Source: Galeopsis tetrahit (lineage: Eukaryota > Streptophyta > Magnoliopsida > Lamiales > Lamiaceae). From it: a DNA stretch of 64,000 bases. This document shows positions 24,710-35,411 of this stretch, in pieces. Each line of letters begins with the position of its first letter. Positions within the stretch are counted from its first letter, which is position 1. Both the position numbers and the translations under genes were made by a program. The stretch spans positions 44,671,494 to 44,735,493 of the forward strand of contig OY776133.1 of the NCBI GenBank assembly GCA_963675135.1, given 5' to 3'. Below the pieces are notes generated by a model. The model was not told where the DNA came from, did no database searches, and saw nothing but the letters and a program-made list of their open reading frames with translations.

Positions 24710-24820
24710 TGTTTGTCCTTGAACGAGTAGTGAATGGTTTAAAGTCTAGAGGGGAGGGGTGAATAGACTTTAAAAACTTTTTTCTAAACAAAGTGTATGT
24801 TACTCAGCCGAGGTACTTAG
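24710..24820 (-). mobile_element. Minus-strand LTR, first segment (same family as Element A)
   Basis: Read on the minus strand, this ends with CTATTCACCCCTCCCCTC and CACTACTCGTTCAAGGAC, matching the 3' part of Element A's LTR. The LTR is interrupted at 24821 by a solo LTR and continues at 26516-27370 and 54162-54704. Confidence 0.78.
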
Positions 24821-26515
24821 TGTTGGGATATGAATCCTAGAAACAAAGTCCTAGTTGATGATTATAAGTTTTGATGGCCAAAAAGTAACTTAAAGTTAAT
24901 AATATGTGTGGTTGGAAGTCATCTTAACTAAGTCATCTTGATAAGTCATATAATCTGAGTTACTGATCTTATATGTGAATTTATACTAACTGTTAGGAAC
25001 TAAGCTGATGTTCATATTGTATACACAACTTATAGTATAGGACTTATATATACTCTTCTGTATGTAGTTCAGTTGAAGTATAGATAGGTTTTATATTTGT
25101 AAGTTTGAATTATATTGTAATCAGCAGAGTAAGTACAAAACAGGAGACTAGAGCAAAGATCAGAAGACTAGAAGTCAGAACAGAAGACTCAGAAGACTAC
25201 TCAGAAGAAGAAGACTTCAAATATGAAGAGTAGATTGAAGACTCAAAAGTTACTAGAGAAGTATTCTGAAGAAGTCAGAACAGAAGATAAGAAGTGTGCT
25301 TATCAGAGTAAGAACAGTAAAAACTGAGAAGGAAGTTTTACTGTGCTGAGGAATAAATAAGTTTGGAAAACTTATTAATTAAGGTGTAACTGAATATATT
25401 TGAAGATATGAAGACTTAATTAAAGAGATATGAAGTTAGTTGGAGAAAAGAAGTTACAAAAAGCGATTAAGAGTTAGTTGGAGTTAGTTTCACAAACTAC
25501 TAACTGTCCTACTAAGTTCTATAAATATCGTATGATCTTCTACTGAAAAGACTACTGAACGAAGAGCATTCAAGAGCAATTAAAGAGTCTTAGAAGTATT
25601 AAAGAAAACTCACAGAGTTGACAGAATATCACAAGAGAAGAAGCCACAGTTTTGAAGAGAAGAATCAAAGGTTACAAATCAGAGAAGTTTTACTTTTAGT
25701 TTGTGATTTAGTTTGTAAACAAGTTTGCTAGTATCTTATAGAATTACTAGTTGATCGAAGATATACCTGGAGGTATAATCGACAAGATCACAGTCTTAGT
25801 CTTGGGACTTTAAGCCACAAGAAACTCAAGGAGTTAATAAAACATCACGACTGGAGTTGTGTGAGTGGATATAGACAGTTGTCGAACCACTATAAATCTT
25901 GTGTTCATTACTTTCTGTTTTATATTCTTATAGTTCTTTAAGAATTAGTATAAACAACTTGATTGAGAAATCGTGTTGAGTAGACGAATTACTACATACT
26001 AAGAACAGTAGTATATTGTATACTCCCTCCGTCCCGGAAGTATTTGCACCACAAAGTGGGCACACTTTTTAAGAATAAAGTGTAATGAGTGGAGTGTTGA
26101 GGGGTAATTTTGTAAAATTATATGAATAAAGTAAAAAGGTGATTGGAAAGAGAGTAAAAGTAATGGCATTTTGTGTAAATATATGAATATTGTGAGGGTG
26201 GTGTTTATGAATAAGTTTCCTTTTATAGGTGTGCAAACAATTGTGGGACGGACAAATAAGGTAAGGGTGCAAACAGTTGTGGGACGGAGGAAGTACTAAG
26301 TAAAAGTTCAAAATCAAAAGTTGAGTATAAACTGTAAAGGCTCATATTAACTTTGGGAGTACTGAGCTGACCCGAGTAAGCACAGTACTATACATAAGAA
26401 CACTAATTCCGCATATAAAATCTGATATTTTAGGAAAAGTTTTAAACGTCTATTCACCCCTCCCATCTTGACTTTTTAAGCTTATCTTAATCTTAACTCA
26501 ACTTTGGGACCAACA
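24821..26515 (+). mobile_element. Solo LTR, Ty1/copia type
   Basis: Starts TGTTGGGATATGAATCC, ends TTTGGGACCAACA, 1695 bp, and is flanked by CTTAG on both sides (24816-24820 and 26516-26520). It resembles the LTR of Element B (TGTTGGGGTATGAATCC). A CTATAAATATCG promoter-like box lies near 25520. About 270 bp of its length is a Stowaway-like MITE. It holds no coding capacity. Confidence 0.92.
26023..26293. mobile_element. Stowaway-like MITE inside the solo LTR
   Basis: The termini CTCCCTCCGTCCC (left) and GGGACGGAGGAAG (right) are near-perfect inverted repeats, bordered by TA on both sides (26021-26022, 26294-26295). Its 271-bp length, TA duplication and CTCCCTCCGT ends are diagnostic of Tc1/mariner-derived Stowaway MITEs. 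Non-coding; the minus-strand frame over it is accidental. Confidence 0.92.
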
Positions 26516-27370
26516 CTTAGTCTGCTGGATTGGCTAGTCTGCTGATCCAACTTACTAGGTACTCTTCTCAGTGTAGTTTGCGGAATAGTAGTAGGCCCTT
26601 AGTTTAGACTCGTTCGTATTTGTGAAAAACCTTAACCAAATTAAAACTTACTCAGCTGACTTGAAGTCTGCTGGTTTTAAACTGTTCTCGAATTGGCCTT
26701 CTTTTAAAACCACTTGTAAAATAGCAATATGCAATGAATATAATAATAATGTAAGAATACTGAATGTAAATAACATAAGAGTAAAGAACAATATGAGTTA
26801 TAGTGGTTCGATATCAGATCCTACGTCCACTCTCACGATCCACTCGTGATATTAATCATTTAATCACCAAATCAAAGGGCTTGTCCTTTTGAGTCCCAAG
26901 AGGAGGACTTTGAGCTCTAAGCAACTTCCAAAGTGCTACGGTCTCCACAAGTGTTTGAGAGCACTTGTACTCTTTACAACGAAGCAACAACTTTGACCTT
27001 ATACTGGGTTAGAGTGTTTGGTTTTGGGTTGTTTGATCTATCTCCAACTAATGGTTCAAGCAACATATTGCTTAATCACTACGCCTAAACCAAATGATAT
27101 GTATGATTACAATCTGGGTTCGGTTTCTTAGTTGGTAGGAAACTAGTAAATCAAAACACACTTGAAGAACTTCTCAAGAATGCACTTTGCTTCAGTCAAC
27201 TGGGTGTGTTCTTCGTAAAGCTTTTGATAATGGCGTATAGTTTCCGTATTCTCGTAGTCTCGTTGTGTCTTCACATTGGACTTCGATCTTGTATTTATAG
27301 AACTAATCTTCAATCAACTAGCCGTTTGGAGAAACTAGCCGTTGAGATTATCCTTGACTGCAGCGTAATC
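26516..27370 (-). mobile_element. Minus-strand LTR, second segment
   Basis: Continues the minus-strand LTR begun at 24710. On the minus strand it shows the GTGAGAGTGGACGTAGGATC and ATCGAACCACTATAAC-like stretch shared with Element A's LTR. It stops at TAATC, where Element A is inserted. No gene seen. Confidence 0.75.
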
Positions 27371-28817
27371 TGTTGGGATATAAATTCACCCTAAGCCCCA
27401 CTTGATGTTAGAATAGTTTTGATGGCCAAAACACTTAGAGTTTATAAATGTAATAGGATCAGCTGACTTGTATAGAAACAGCTTAGACTAGTCTTGTGTG
27501 ATCAACTGTATTGATATCCGCTGATCAGCACAGTCCTGGCTTACATGTCTATCCTCAAGATGAGAAGAGTAGAAGACATGAAGACTAGAAGATCCTTGAA
27601 GACCAGACAAGTAAGGTGTTTGTATACCTACTTATCTGATGGAGTCCAAGTTGAAGATGGCCTTAAAGCAGCACAAGAGTTGCCAGATCAGAAGAGTGCT
27701 ACTCGACTGATATCAGAAGACAGAAGACATAAGGCCAGACGAGTAGTCAGAAGACTAGTAGTGCAGATCAGAAGACTATGTACCCGTCCAGGACTCGGCT
27801 GATTCCCAAAGTCATCTTGCAATTCAAATGAAGACCTACCTTATTTAGAAGATTGACATGATCCCAGGATTGAAGCAATCAAGCGGCTGGAATCAAGGAA
27901 TCAAGCCAATATAGAAAGATTGCTCCAACGGCTAGTCAACTCCAACGGCTAGTTGCAAGCAATCACCATTATAAATACAAGAGGATGAGAAATCACAAAA
28001 AACAACGAGAGAATTCAACTAGCTAAGCAAGCAATCAAGCAAAAAGCCATACTGTTCTAAGAGTTCTCCAAGAGCCAGAAACCATTAGAATATTTGTAGC
28101 TCTTAAGTGATTTCCATCCAACCCATAAGAACCTAAAACCTGTTCATATTGTATATCCATTGTTTTAGGCATAGTGGTTAAGCAAATTATAAGCTTGAAC
28201 CATTAGTTGGAAACACTCAAAAACCCCAAACCCTCACCGAAAGGTTAAAGTTTTGAACCCCTCAAAGTGCAAGTGCTTGCAATCACTTGTGGAGACCGTA
28301 GCTGTTAGGACGGCTCAAATCTCAAAGTCCTATCCTTGGGACTATAAAGGTCAAGCCCCTTGTAATTTTTGGTAAATTAAAGGGATTAAACATCACGTTA
28401 GGACGTGAGAGTGGACGTAGGATCGTATATCCGAACCACTATAAACCTGGTGTTATTTACCTTTCTGCACTTTACATTACTGTCTTTTCATATATTTTTA
28501 TATAGTGCATACTGTGTTTTAACTGTCTTCGAATCAAGGCCACAACCTTCAAACCAGCATCAGCTGAGGCTTTCATTAAATAAACAAGTATTGGTGTTTT
28601 CAAAAGAAACTAAAGAACGAGTCTAAACAAGGCCTACCACTATTCCGCATATAATCTCTTCATTCAGATCACTATAGTCATCTGGACTAGCAGACTTGTA
28701 GTCCAGTTGACAAAGCAATCAGAAGAGGTTCCCAACTCTCTTGAAAAAAGTTTTAAAGTCTATTCACCCCTCCCCTCTAGACTTTAATCCCATTCACTAC
28801 TCGTTCAGGGACCAACA
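27371..28817 (+). repeat. Element A 5' LTR
   Basis: TGTTGGGATATAAATTC to GGGACCAACA. It carries two TCCAACGGCTA motifs (27924-27934, 27941-27951) and a TATAAATA box at 27970-27977. It differs from the 3' LTR by scattered substitutions, an extra GTGTTTTAACT near 28513 and the lack of a GGAGTCAC found in the 3' copy. Short reading frames at 27545-27802 and 28405-28626 lie inside it and are not genes. Confidence 0.93.
27924..27977 (+). promoter_or_regulatory. Two MSA-type motifs and TATA box in Element A 5' LTR
   Basis: TCCAACGGCTA occurs twice (27924-27934 and 27941-27951), 17 bp apart. Each fits the plant mitosis-specific activator consensus YCYAACGGYYA bound by three-repeat MYB proteins. TATAAATA follows at 27970-27977. 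The same module is in the 3' LTR (53270-53280, 53287-53297, TATA at 53316-53323). Confidence 0.6.
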
Positions 28818-28819
28818 AG

Positions 28820-28831
28820 TGGTATCAGAGC
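28820..28831 (+). other. Element A primer binding site
   Basis: TGGTATCAGAGC, two bases after the 5' LTR, is complementary to the 3' end of plant initiator-methionine tRNA, the usual primer for Ty1/copia elements. Confidence 0.9.
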
Positions 28832-28947
28832 AGTGGTTCTAACGGACTACTGTCTCTAGATTATCAGAAGACTTGAGGGAGTCTTTCTGTAGTCCTCTTG
28901 AACAGATCTATTCTTTTGAAAAACTTGTTTTTGAAAACTCATACAGC

Positions 28948-29816
28948 ATGAGTGCTAACATGCGTAAGTTGCCTAAGTTTTCAGTAGAGGATTATGATTA
29001 CTGGAAGATCAGGATGAGGAAGAATCTCACATCAGTCCACTACAAGATGTGGTCTGTAATCACAGAAGGTCCAATCACCATCATGACAGTCAACACTGCA
29101 AATGGTGATCCAGAAGTTCCAGTTGGAGAACTTGTTCCCAAGCCAATGAAGGACCTCACACCTGAAGAGATGAAGCAATCAAATCTTGATAGCATTGCTC
29201 AAGATTACATAATGCAAACTCTTCCAAATGAGTACATTGCAAAAGTAATCCACTGTGAGTCAACAAGAGATAAGTGGGATGCTTTGGCACTTCTCTGTGA
29301 AGGAACTGAGCTGATCAAGGAGAGCAAGTTGTCAACAGCAGTCAAGAAGTTCGAACACTTCAAGATGCAACCAGAAGAGTCTATTGATCAACTAGACAAT
29401 AGATTTACCAAGATCATCAATGAGATAGAATCTCTGGGCAAGAAATACACAAATAGAGAGAAAAATCTAAAGATCTTAGACTCTCTAACTAAGAAATGGA
29501 GACTCAAGAAGACCATCATCAAAGATACTCAAGATATCAAGAAGTGGTCTGCACAAACTCTATTTCAGAACCTAAAAGCTCATGAATATGATCTTGAAAG
29601 AGAAGAAAACTCAGGAAGTGATGAGCCAACTGCAACCCCATCTACCTCCAAGATTGTAGCCTTCAAGGCAGCCAATACAAAAGCTGCAAGTACCTCATCT
29701 GGCAAGACCTCACTGAAAACAGAAGACTTTGAAGGATCAGACATGAGTCTGAAAGAGCAAATGACTCTTATGATTAAGAGATTCGAAAGGATGAACACTC
29801 TCAACAGCAAATATAT
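28948..29816 (+). pseudogene. Element A gag, N-terminal part (interrupted by CACTA insertion)
   Basis: The frame is open from 28873, but the ATG at 28948 starts the conserved gag core (KLPKFSVEDYDYWKIRM). The UBN2-type gag domain of copia elements follows (DKWDALALLCEGTELIKESK, FTKIINEIESLGKKYTNRE). The frame stays open until the CACTA element at 29817. Gag would form the particle shell around the element RNA. The rest of gag lies at 42236-43780. When the CACTA element and one TAT are ignored, the two halves are one base out of register, so gag also has an indel. Confidence 0.88.
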
Positions 29817-29828
29817 CACTACAAAAAA

Positions 29829-31030
29829 TCACATATTTTGTGACGAATTTTTTTGCGACGCCATAAAAATCGTCACAATCTGTTACTTAAACGCGACGAA
29901 TTTTATTTTTCGTCATTAAAATACTAGAAATTGTGACAAAATTTAAATTTGTCACCCTTTGTGATTTTTTTCGTCACAAATTTGTATATTTCGTGACGGT
30001 GTTAATAAATACGTCACAATAATAATATGTGACGATTTCAGTAATAAATGGTGACGAAATTCGACGTCATGAAAAATATTTTTTCTTGGCGATGCTAAAC
30101 TTTCGTCAAAATAATAATTGGTGACGATTTTAATAATAATTGATGACGCTATTCGACGTCATATAAACTATGTTTACATGACAATACTATTTTTCGTCAT
30201 TAATTATTCGAGATATTTAGTGACAATATATTTTCATCACAAAAACAATTGGTGATAATTTTAATAATAATTGATGACGATATTCGACGTCATAAAAAAT
30301 ATGTTTTCATGACAATGCTATTTTCGTCATTAATTATTTGAGATATTTAGTGACAAAATATTTTCGTCACACTAATAATTGATGACGATTTTCATAATAA
30401 TTGATGACGACCTTCGACGTCATAAGAAATATGTTTTCATGACAATGCTATTTTTCGTCATTAATTATTTGAGATATTTAGTGATAAAATATTTTCGTCA
30501 CACTAATAATTGGTGACGATTTTCATAATAATTGATGACGACCTTCGACGTCATGAAAAATATATTTTCATGACGATATTATTTTTCATCATTAATTATT
30601 CGAAATATTTAGTGGCAAAATGTTTTCATCACAAAATTAACTAGTGGCGATTTTAATGACGATATTCGACGTCACAAAAACATATATTTTCATGACAATA
30701 CTATTTTTTGTCATTAATAATTCGAGATATTTAGTGACAGAATATTTTCGTCACACTAATATTTGGTGACGACTTTCATAATAATTGATGACGACGTTTA
30801 ACGTCATAAAAAATATATTTTCATGACAATACTATTTTTTGTCATTAATTCATTCAAAATATTTATTGACAATATATTTTCTTCACAATAATAATTGGTG
30901 ACGATTTTAATAATAATTGATGACGATATTCAACGTCATAAAAACATATATTTTCATGACGATACTATTTTTCGTCTTTAATTATTTGAAATATTTAGTG
31001 ACAACGTTTTTGTCACTAATAATAGGTGAC
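29829..31030. repeat. Left subterminal repeat region of the CACTA element
   Basis: Dense GTGACGA and TCGTCA motifs occur in both orientations. A higher-order period near 130 bp is marked by TCGACGTCAT at 30061, 30153, 30284, 30414, 30545 and (as TCGACGTCAC) 30666, with decayed AACGTCAT versions later. Such regions bind the element's own TNPA-like protein in known CACTA elements. Confidence 0.85.
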
Positions 31031-31346
31031 GATTTTAACAAGATGCCGGACATTGACACCCACCTTTCTTATAAATGAACTCACTTAATTTTTTATATAG
31101 TTTTATACTAATAAAAAATGTCTAACCTACCCTCATTAAATAAATATATATACCCATGTTTTTTCGCCAATTAAAATTCACTCTATACACGGTGATTAAT
31201 CTTAGTGATGATCAAGAAACAAAAGTTATGGTGAACACAATAAATTCCCAACAAAAGGTGTATATTTTCTTCTCTTTTCTCGTAAATTTGTAGTTCTCTT
31301 ATCGTGATTTTTATTAAGTTTGAATTGTTTTCTGTAAATAATGAAA

Positions 31347-31591
31347 GCAAAAACTTGTGTGAGACCGTCTCACGGATCTTTTTCTGTGAGACGGATCCCC
31401 TTTAACCCATATTTCAAAATTTTTGGTAGCATAATTATATTTTTTTTTTCGATTTTGGTTTGTAAAAAAAATGATAATATTTAAATAAAAAGTGATAATA
31501 TTTTTAACAAAAGTGACTGTCACTTTTTACTTAAACACTATCACGTTTTCCTCAAACATTATCACTTTACGGTCTCACCTAAGACTAGCTC
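31347..31591. mobile_element. MITE (possibly Mutator-like) nested in the CACTA element
   Basis: The 245-bp element starts GCAAAAACTTGTGTGAGACC and ends GGTCTCACCTAAGACTAGCTC. The GTGAGACCG sequences near the two ends are inverted. A 10-bp direct repeat AATAATGAAA flanks it (31337-31346 and 31592-31601), the length expected for Mutator-type elements. It is non-coding. Confidence 0.7.
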
Positions 31592-31601
31592 AATAATGAA
31601 A

Positions 31602-33534
31602 ATAGATTTACAAAAATAACAAAGAATCACCCATTGTTTGTCATTCATGTATCATATAAGAAAAAAATAATTGTTCTAACTAATTTGTATATTAAAATAA
31701 TGTCAAATAACTTCATTTCACCAATTGTTTAACACTTATTACCCATAAATTTAAACAAACGTAGGGAAGATATATAACTATTTAGTAGCATTTCAGCCCA
31801 GACATACACCAAACACTAGATACGAACAAAAATCTAATTTTACTTTCAATTGAATATGCTTTTGAAAATCTTGTAGCTACACGTAGAAGCTAAACATGAT
31901 CTATTTGAGTAGCACAATATTCAAAAAATATATATAGTATTAGTTCACATACAATGTCGTATTAGTTTTTAATTAATTCGTATATTCCTTTTCAATCACA
32001 CCCCCAACCATTGAAACTTTTAAAACACATATTTATTGTCTACAGTCAAAATTAAATAAACGAAATCATGAAAATAAATTATAAATTACAGAAGTCACCG
32101 TTAACATGGACACTTTATCACTATCACCCAATGTTTGTCACTTATAGTATCATCTAAAGTAATCAAGGACCAGTATATTAATATCTATACAAGGAAAATT
32201 AGCAAACTTAATTATATATTACATCTAAATTGTTGCAAATAGATGTCATATAAGAGTAGTAAAAAATTAAAAAGTGGATGTTCAAATTGCACGACAGAAG
32301 AATTTTCAAACTCTAGGATTAAAATGTTTCATGAAGTTCTGAGCAATATATAAAGATGATACTTTTAAACAAAAATGTTTCTAGGTATGCATTGCAAACC
32401 TTTGTTAGTAGAAAATAATTGTTTGGTGGCAAATGTCCCGTCAAAGCCTGCAATTTTTCAATGCTACACAAAATATAAATTAAACAAGGAATAAACATGA
32501 CATTTTTCATTTTCAATCCACCAAATAAAGATAATTCAATATGTGATAAAACACAACATTAAGTATTTTGCATTATCAGAGTAAAATGCACCCAAAATTA
32601 TCCCCAATAAAAGTAAGAAACTAAAAACTCTAAAACCTCATTTAGATCATGCACACACCTATATGAGAAGGCTAATTACAAACTCTTCATGAAAGAAGAA
32701 TAGCCTCTCATAGTAAACTCAAGGGTACTGTTACACATTCAATAATTATATAACTAGAGAAAATAACAGAGTAGTAAACCCCAATAACTGATAGTGACAA
32801 CTACTTTCATAATATCCTTGCCTTGTACAATAAAACAAATAATATAATCCTTGGATATCTAATCCATGCTAACTATTAACTAATCCAACTTTGATCTTTG
32901 TTTTCTTGAACAATATAAAGGAAAGTTAACATTACTTATAACCTATTTTGTCAAATTATCACAACATAAAAAATATTCTTCCCTAACCAAAGTTTGAGCA
33001 GCTAGATTCAAGAACAATTTTGTCTTCAATGTGGCAAATATAAGAAAAATAGACTTATAAGAAACAATTATTGCACTGTATTTAATAATTAATTAATTAC
33101 CTTAGTTGGTTTATGATGATAGAATTTTCCTTCCAACCTATATTCATGGCAAAACCAATTGGATTTTTCGCCTTCGAGAGCTCTCCTATTTTCTTCATTC
33201 TGAAAAGAATTCTCCCCCAAACAATTCCCTAACACAGAAAACCGACAACTTCATAGTAACCATCTAACTAATTTGATGGCAGTGGGACTTAAGGACGTCT
33301 CTTACTTCTTCCCAATCATAATAAATACTCATCTTGAAATTAAAGAATATTTTTTTCACCCAATTGGATTTTTGACTTCTTTTCTGGTGGCTTTCTAGTA
33401 ACCGGTGGCAATGGCTAGGTTCATTCTGAGACTGGTGGGGTAATCCTTATCCCTAGCACATATTAGGGCTAACCTTCATTCCTTTTGTATAGAACACATG
33501 ATCTGCAAGACCTTAAATAAGAATAGTTAATCCA
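31602..33534. other. CACTA interior, AT-rich sequence without a recognised gene
   Basis: No reading frame with recognisable motifs. The sequence between the nested MITE and the captured gene fragment may be intron or flank carried along with the captured DNA (a pyrimidine-rich plus-strand segment lies at 33180-33240). Confidence 0.5.
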
Positions 33535-34759
33535 GACTTGACGAATTCCAGTAGCCGTTGAATTTTTTTCCTCCTACGCCATTGTTTCCAGGACCAAGCA
33601 CAAGGATATGTGAGGACTGAAAATATGATATGCACTGACCCTTCCCACCATTCATATGTAGCAACATAATTGATCTCCTCAATAAATCTGTTAAAAGATT
33701 CTTCATACCTGCAGTGCCAAAACAATATGGCTGGTGATCATAGAAATCTTGGACAAGAAAGAAAAAATATATTGAGTACGAAAAATATAAATGCAAGTAA
33801 ACCCATTAGGGAACAGGCCTTCAACCTCAAATAAATGTACAAACTGAATTGGTGTTATATTATAAAAGAAAACTGAAAATAGGGGGAGCCACATCCCGGA
33901 AGGAAATACAAAATAAAAGGCCCAAAAGCCCACACGACTAAAAGAATGAGTGATGAGCTAAGCAAAAATCAAAATCCGCTAATTAGAAAATGTTGCATAT
34001 GGGCTGTAACAAATCTCAAAGCAAACTACCAAAAGGAATTTTAAAACAAAAGGTCCAAGCATTGAATTTTTATAATCAGGTCAAAGAGAATTAAAATTCA
34101 GCTTAAAGAACAAAATTATCGACTTGAGCAAGAAAAGATACCTAAAACTCCAAATGATGGAACAAAAGAGAAAGAAAACTTAAGACTGTAGACAACTTAC
34201 AACTATTAATTTCACATTTCAATTAGCGGAACTAGATCATAAATCAGTAACATATATATTAAAAGCTGGTAAGGTAAAGGGGAAACCAGTCATGAGCTAT
34301 TTAAAATATGTGACATAATATCTTTAGAATACTAGCTGCATTCTTTTGCACTGCAGTAATAAAGTAGACAGTGAACAAATATTCTTACACGATCTCAAAT
34401 ATTGCAGCAGGAGATGAGTAAGGAAGATAACAAGGTTCCCTAAATGTATTAGGACCCAACCTGAGTTTCATCTGCCTTGGCCTCATGGACCTAGAAAAAT
34501 GAAAGAAGATAATCAGACTGTTGATCATCGTGATGCATGATTGAGTTTGCCCCACCATATGAGCATCCTGATCCAATAAATTTGATTCTCAAAGTATTCA
34601 ATATTAGAGACATGAACATGGCTAAACAGAACAATAGAAAGGCAAAGGGACAAGGGCCTCCAAATGTATATATCAGCTCCTCAAATGGTGTGTAGCGCCT
34701 TAGTGTCCTGTACTTGTCAGATATACATTTATATGGACAACTTGAATGGGTCACTCCAC
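33535..34759 (-). pseudogene. Captured host-gene fragment: two exons of a large plant membrane protein
   Basis: Exon A is 34759-34389 and exon B is 33708 to about 33535, with a 680-bp intron. The acceptor before exon A is CTGCAG|GTGG, the donor after it is GT|GTAAGA, and exon B's acceptor is CTGCAG|GTAT. The phase across the intron is consistent. Exon A encodes GGVTHSSCPYKC and EELIYTFGGP, then a hydrophobic membrane segment, then LGPNTFREPCYLPYSSP. Exon B encodes FNRFIEEINYVATYEWWEG, SWKQWRRRKKIQRL and LEFVKS. From memory these match the C-terminal half of large glycine-rich/transmembrane plant proteins of the Arabidopsis AT4G32920 / AT5G11700 type. A frameshift lies inside exon A near 34500-34570. 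It is a fragment and not a working gene. Confidence 0.65.
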
Positions 34760-35159
34760 CTGCAGCAACCAGGCCCATGTAAGAGAGCTAGTAGATTTAG
34801 TTAATATTTATGAACTATAAAATCGAGATTTACTAACTAGAAACTATGATCATATTAGTCAGCATACCTCTTACCTATACAAACTTAGTACAATGAAGGT
34901 GCTCTAGAGAACGAGGCTTGCAAAGACTCGTATCAAACCCTTCATTATCATTATACGTTTCAACAGGGCATTCCTAATGTAGGCTAGGTATAAAGATGTT
35001 AAGAAAACCATGATATCAAAACCATAAGTACTACATACATCATCAATCAGCTGACCTTTTAGAATTTATGGTATACTAAATAATGAGATGATTTAAATAA
35101 ATAATGAAATGAAATTTGTCACTCATTATAATTCAAAGCCTCTTGCAGCAGATTGTATT

Positions 35160-35411
35160 ATCACTTGTCTTGTTGAGGGGCTTTAGGCTTCTCTGCAACT
35201 GAAGCTGGTTCCTTGGCTGAAGGTTTTTCAGTGTTTGAAGGCTCCACAACATGTTTATCAGAATTTCCGCCTCAATTTCTTTTCTTCTTTTCTTCTCAAT
35301 TTCCGCCTTCTTTTCTTCTAAACTTACACAATCAGTTTGGGCTGCTTTCTGCAAATCCCCATCAACAACTGATTCTTTCACCTCTTCAGAAACTACCACT
35401 GATTCTTTCAC
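35160..35411 (-). pseudogene. Lys/Glu-rich coding fragment in the CACTA interior, unrecognised
   Basis: On the minus strand the frame reads EEKKAEIEKKRRKEIEAEI, then with a one-frame change VVEPSNTEKPSAKEPA and KPKAPQQDK before a TGA near 35160. The charged, heptad-free composition and a plausible acidic/proline-rich C-terminus suggest the end of a real gene carried by the transposon. I do not recognise the family. Because the fragment sits 0.4 kb upstream of the captured membrane-protein exons on the same strand, it could come from the same or a neighbouring host locus. Confidence 0.35.

Noticed and set aside
27545..27802. 85-codon frame repeated at 52891-53148
   Set aside because: Both lie inside the Element A LTRs and contain many charged residues from low-complexity GAAGA repeats; not a gene.
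29829..31030. Possible CRISPR-like array because of regularly spaced repeats
   Set aside because: Repeats are imperfect, occur in both orientations and lie between CACTA terminal repeats in a plant genome.
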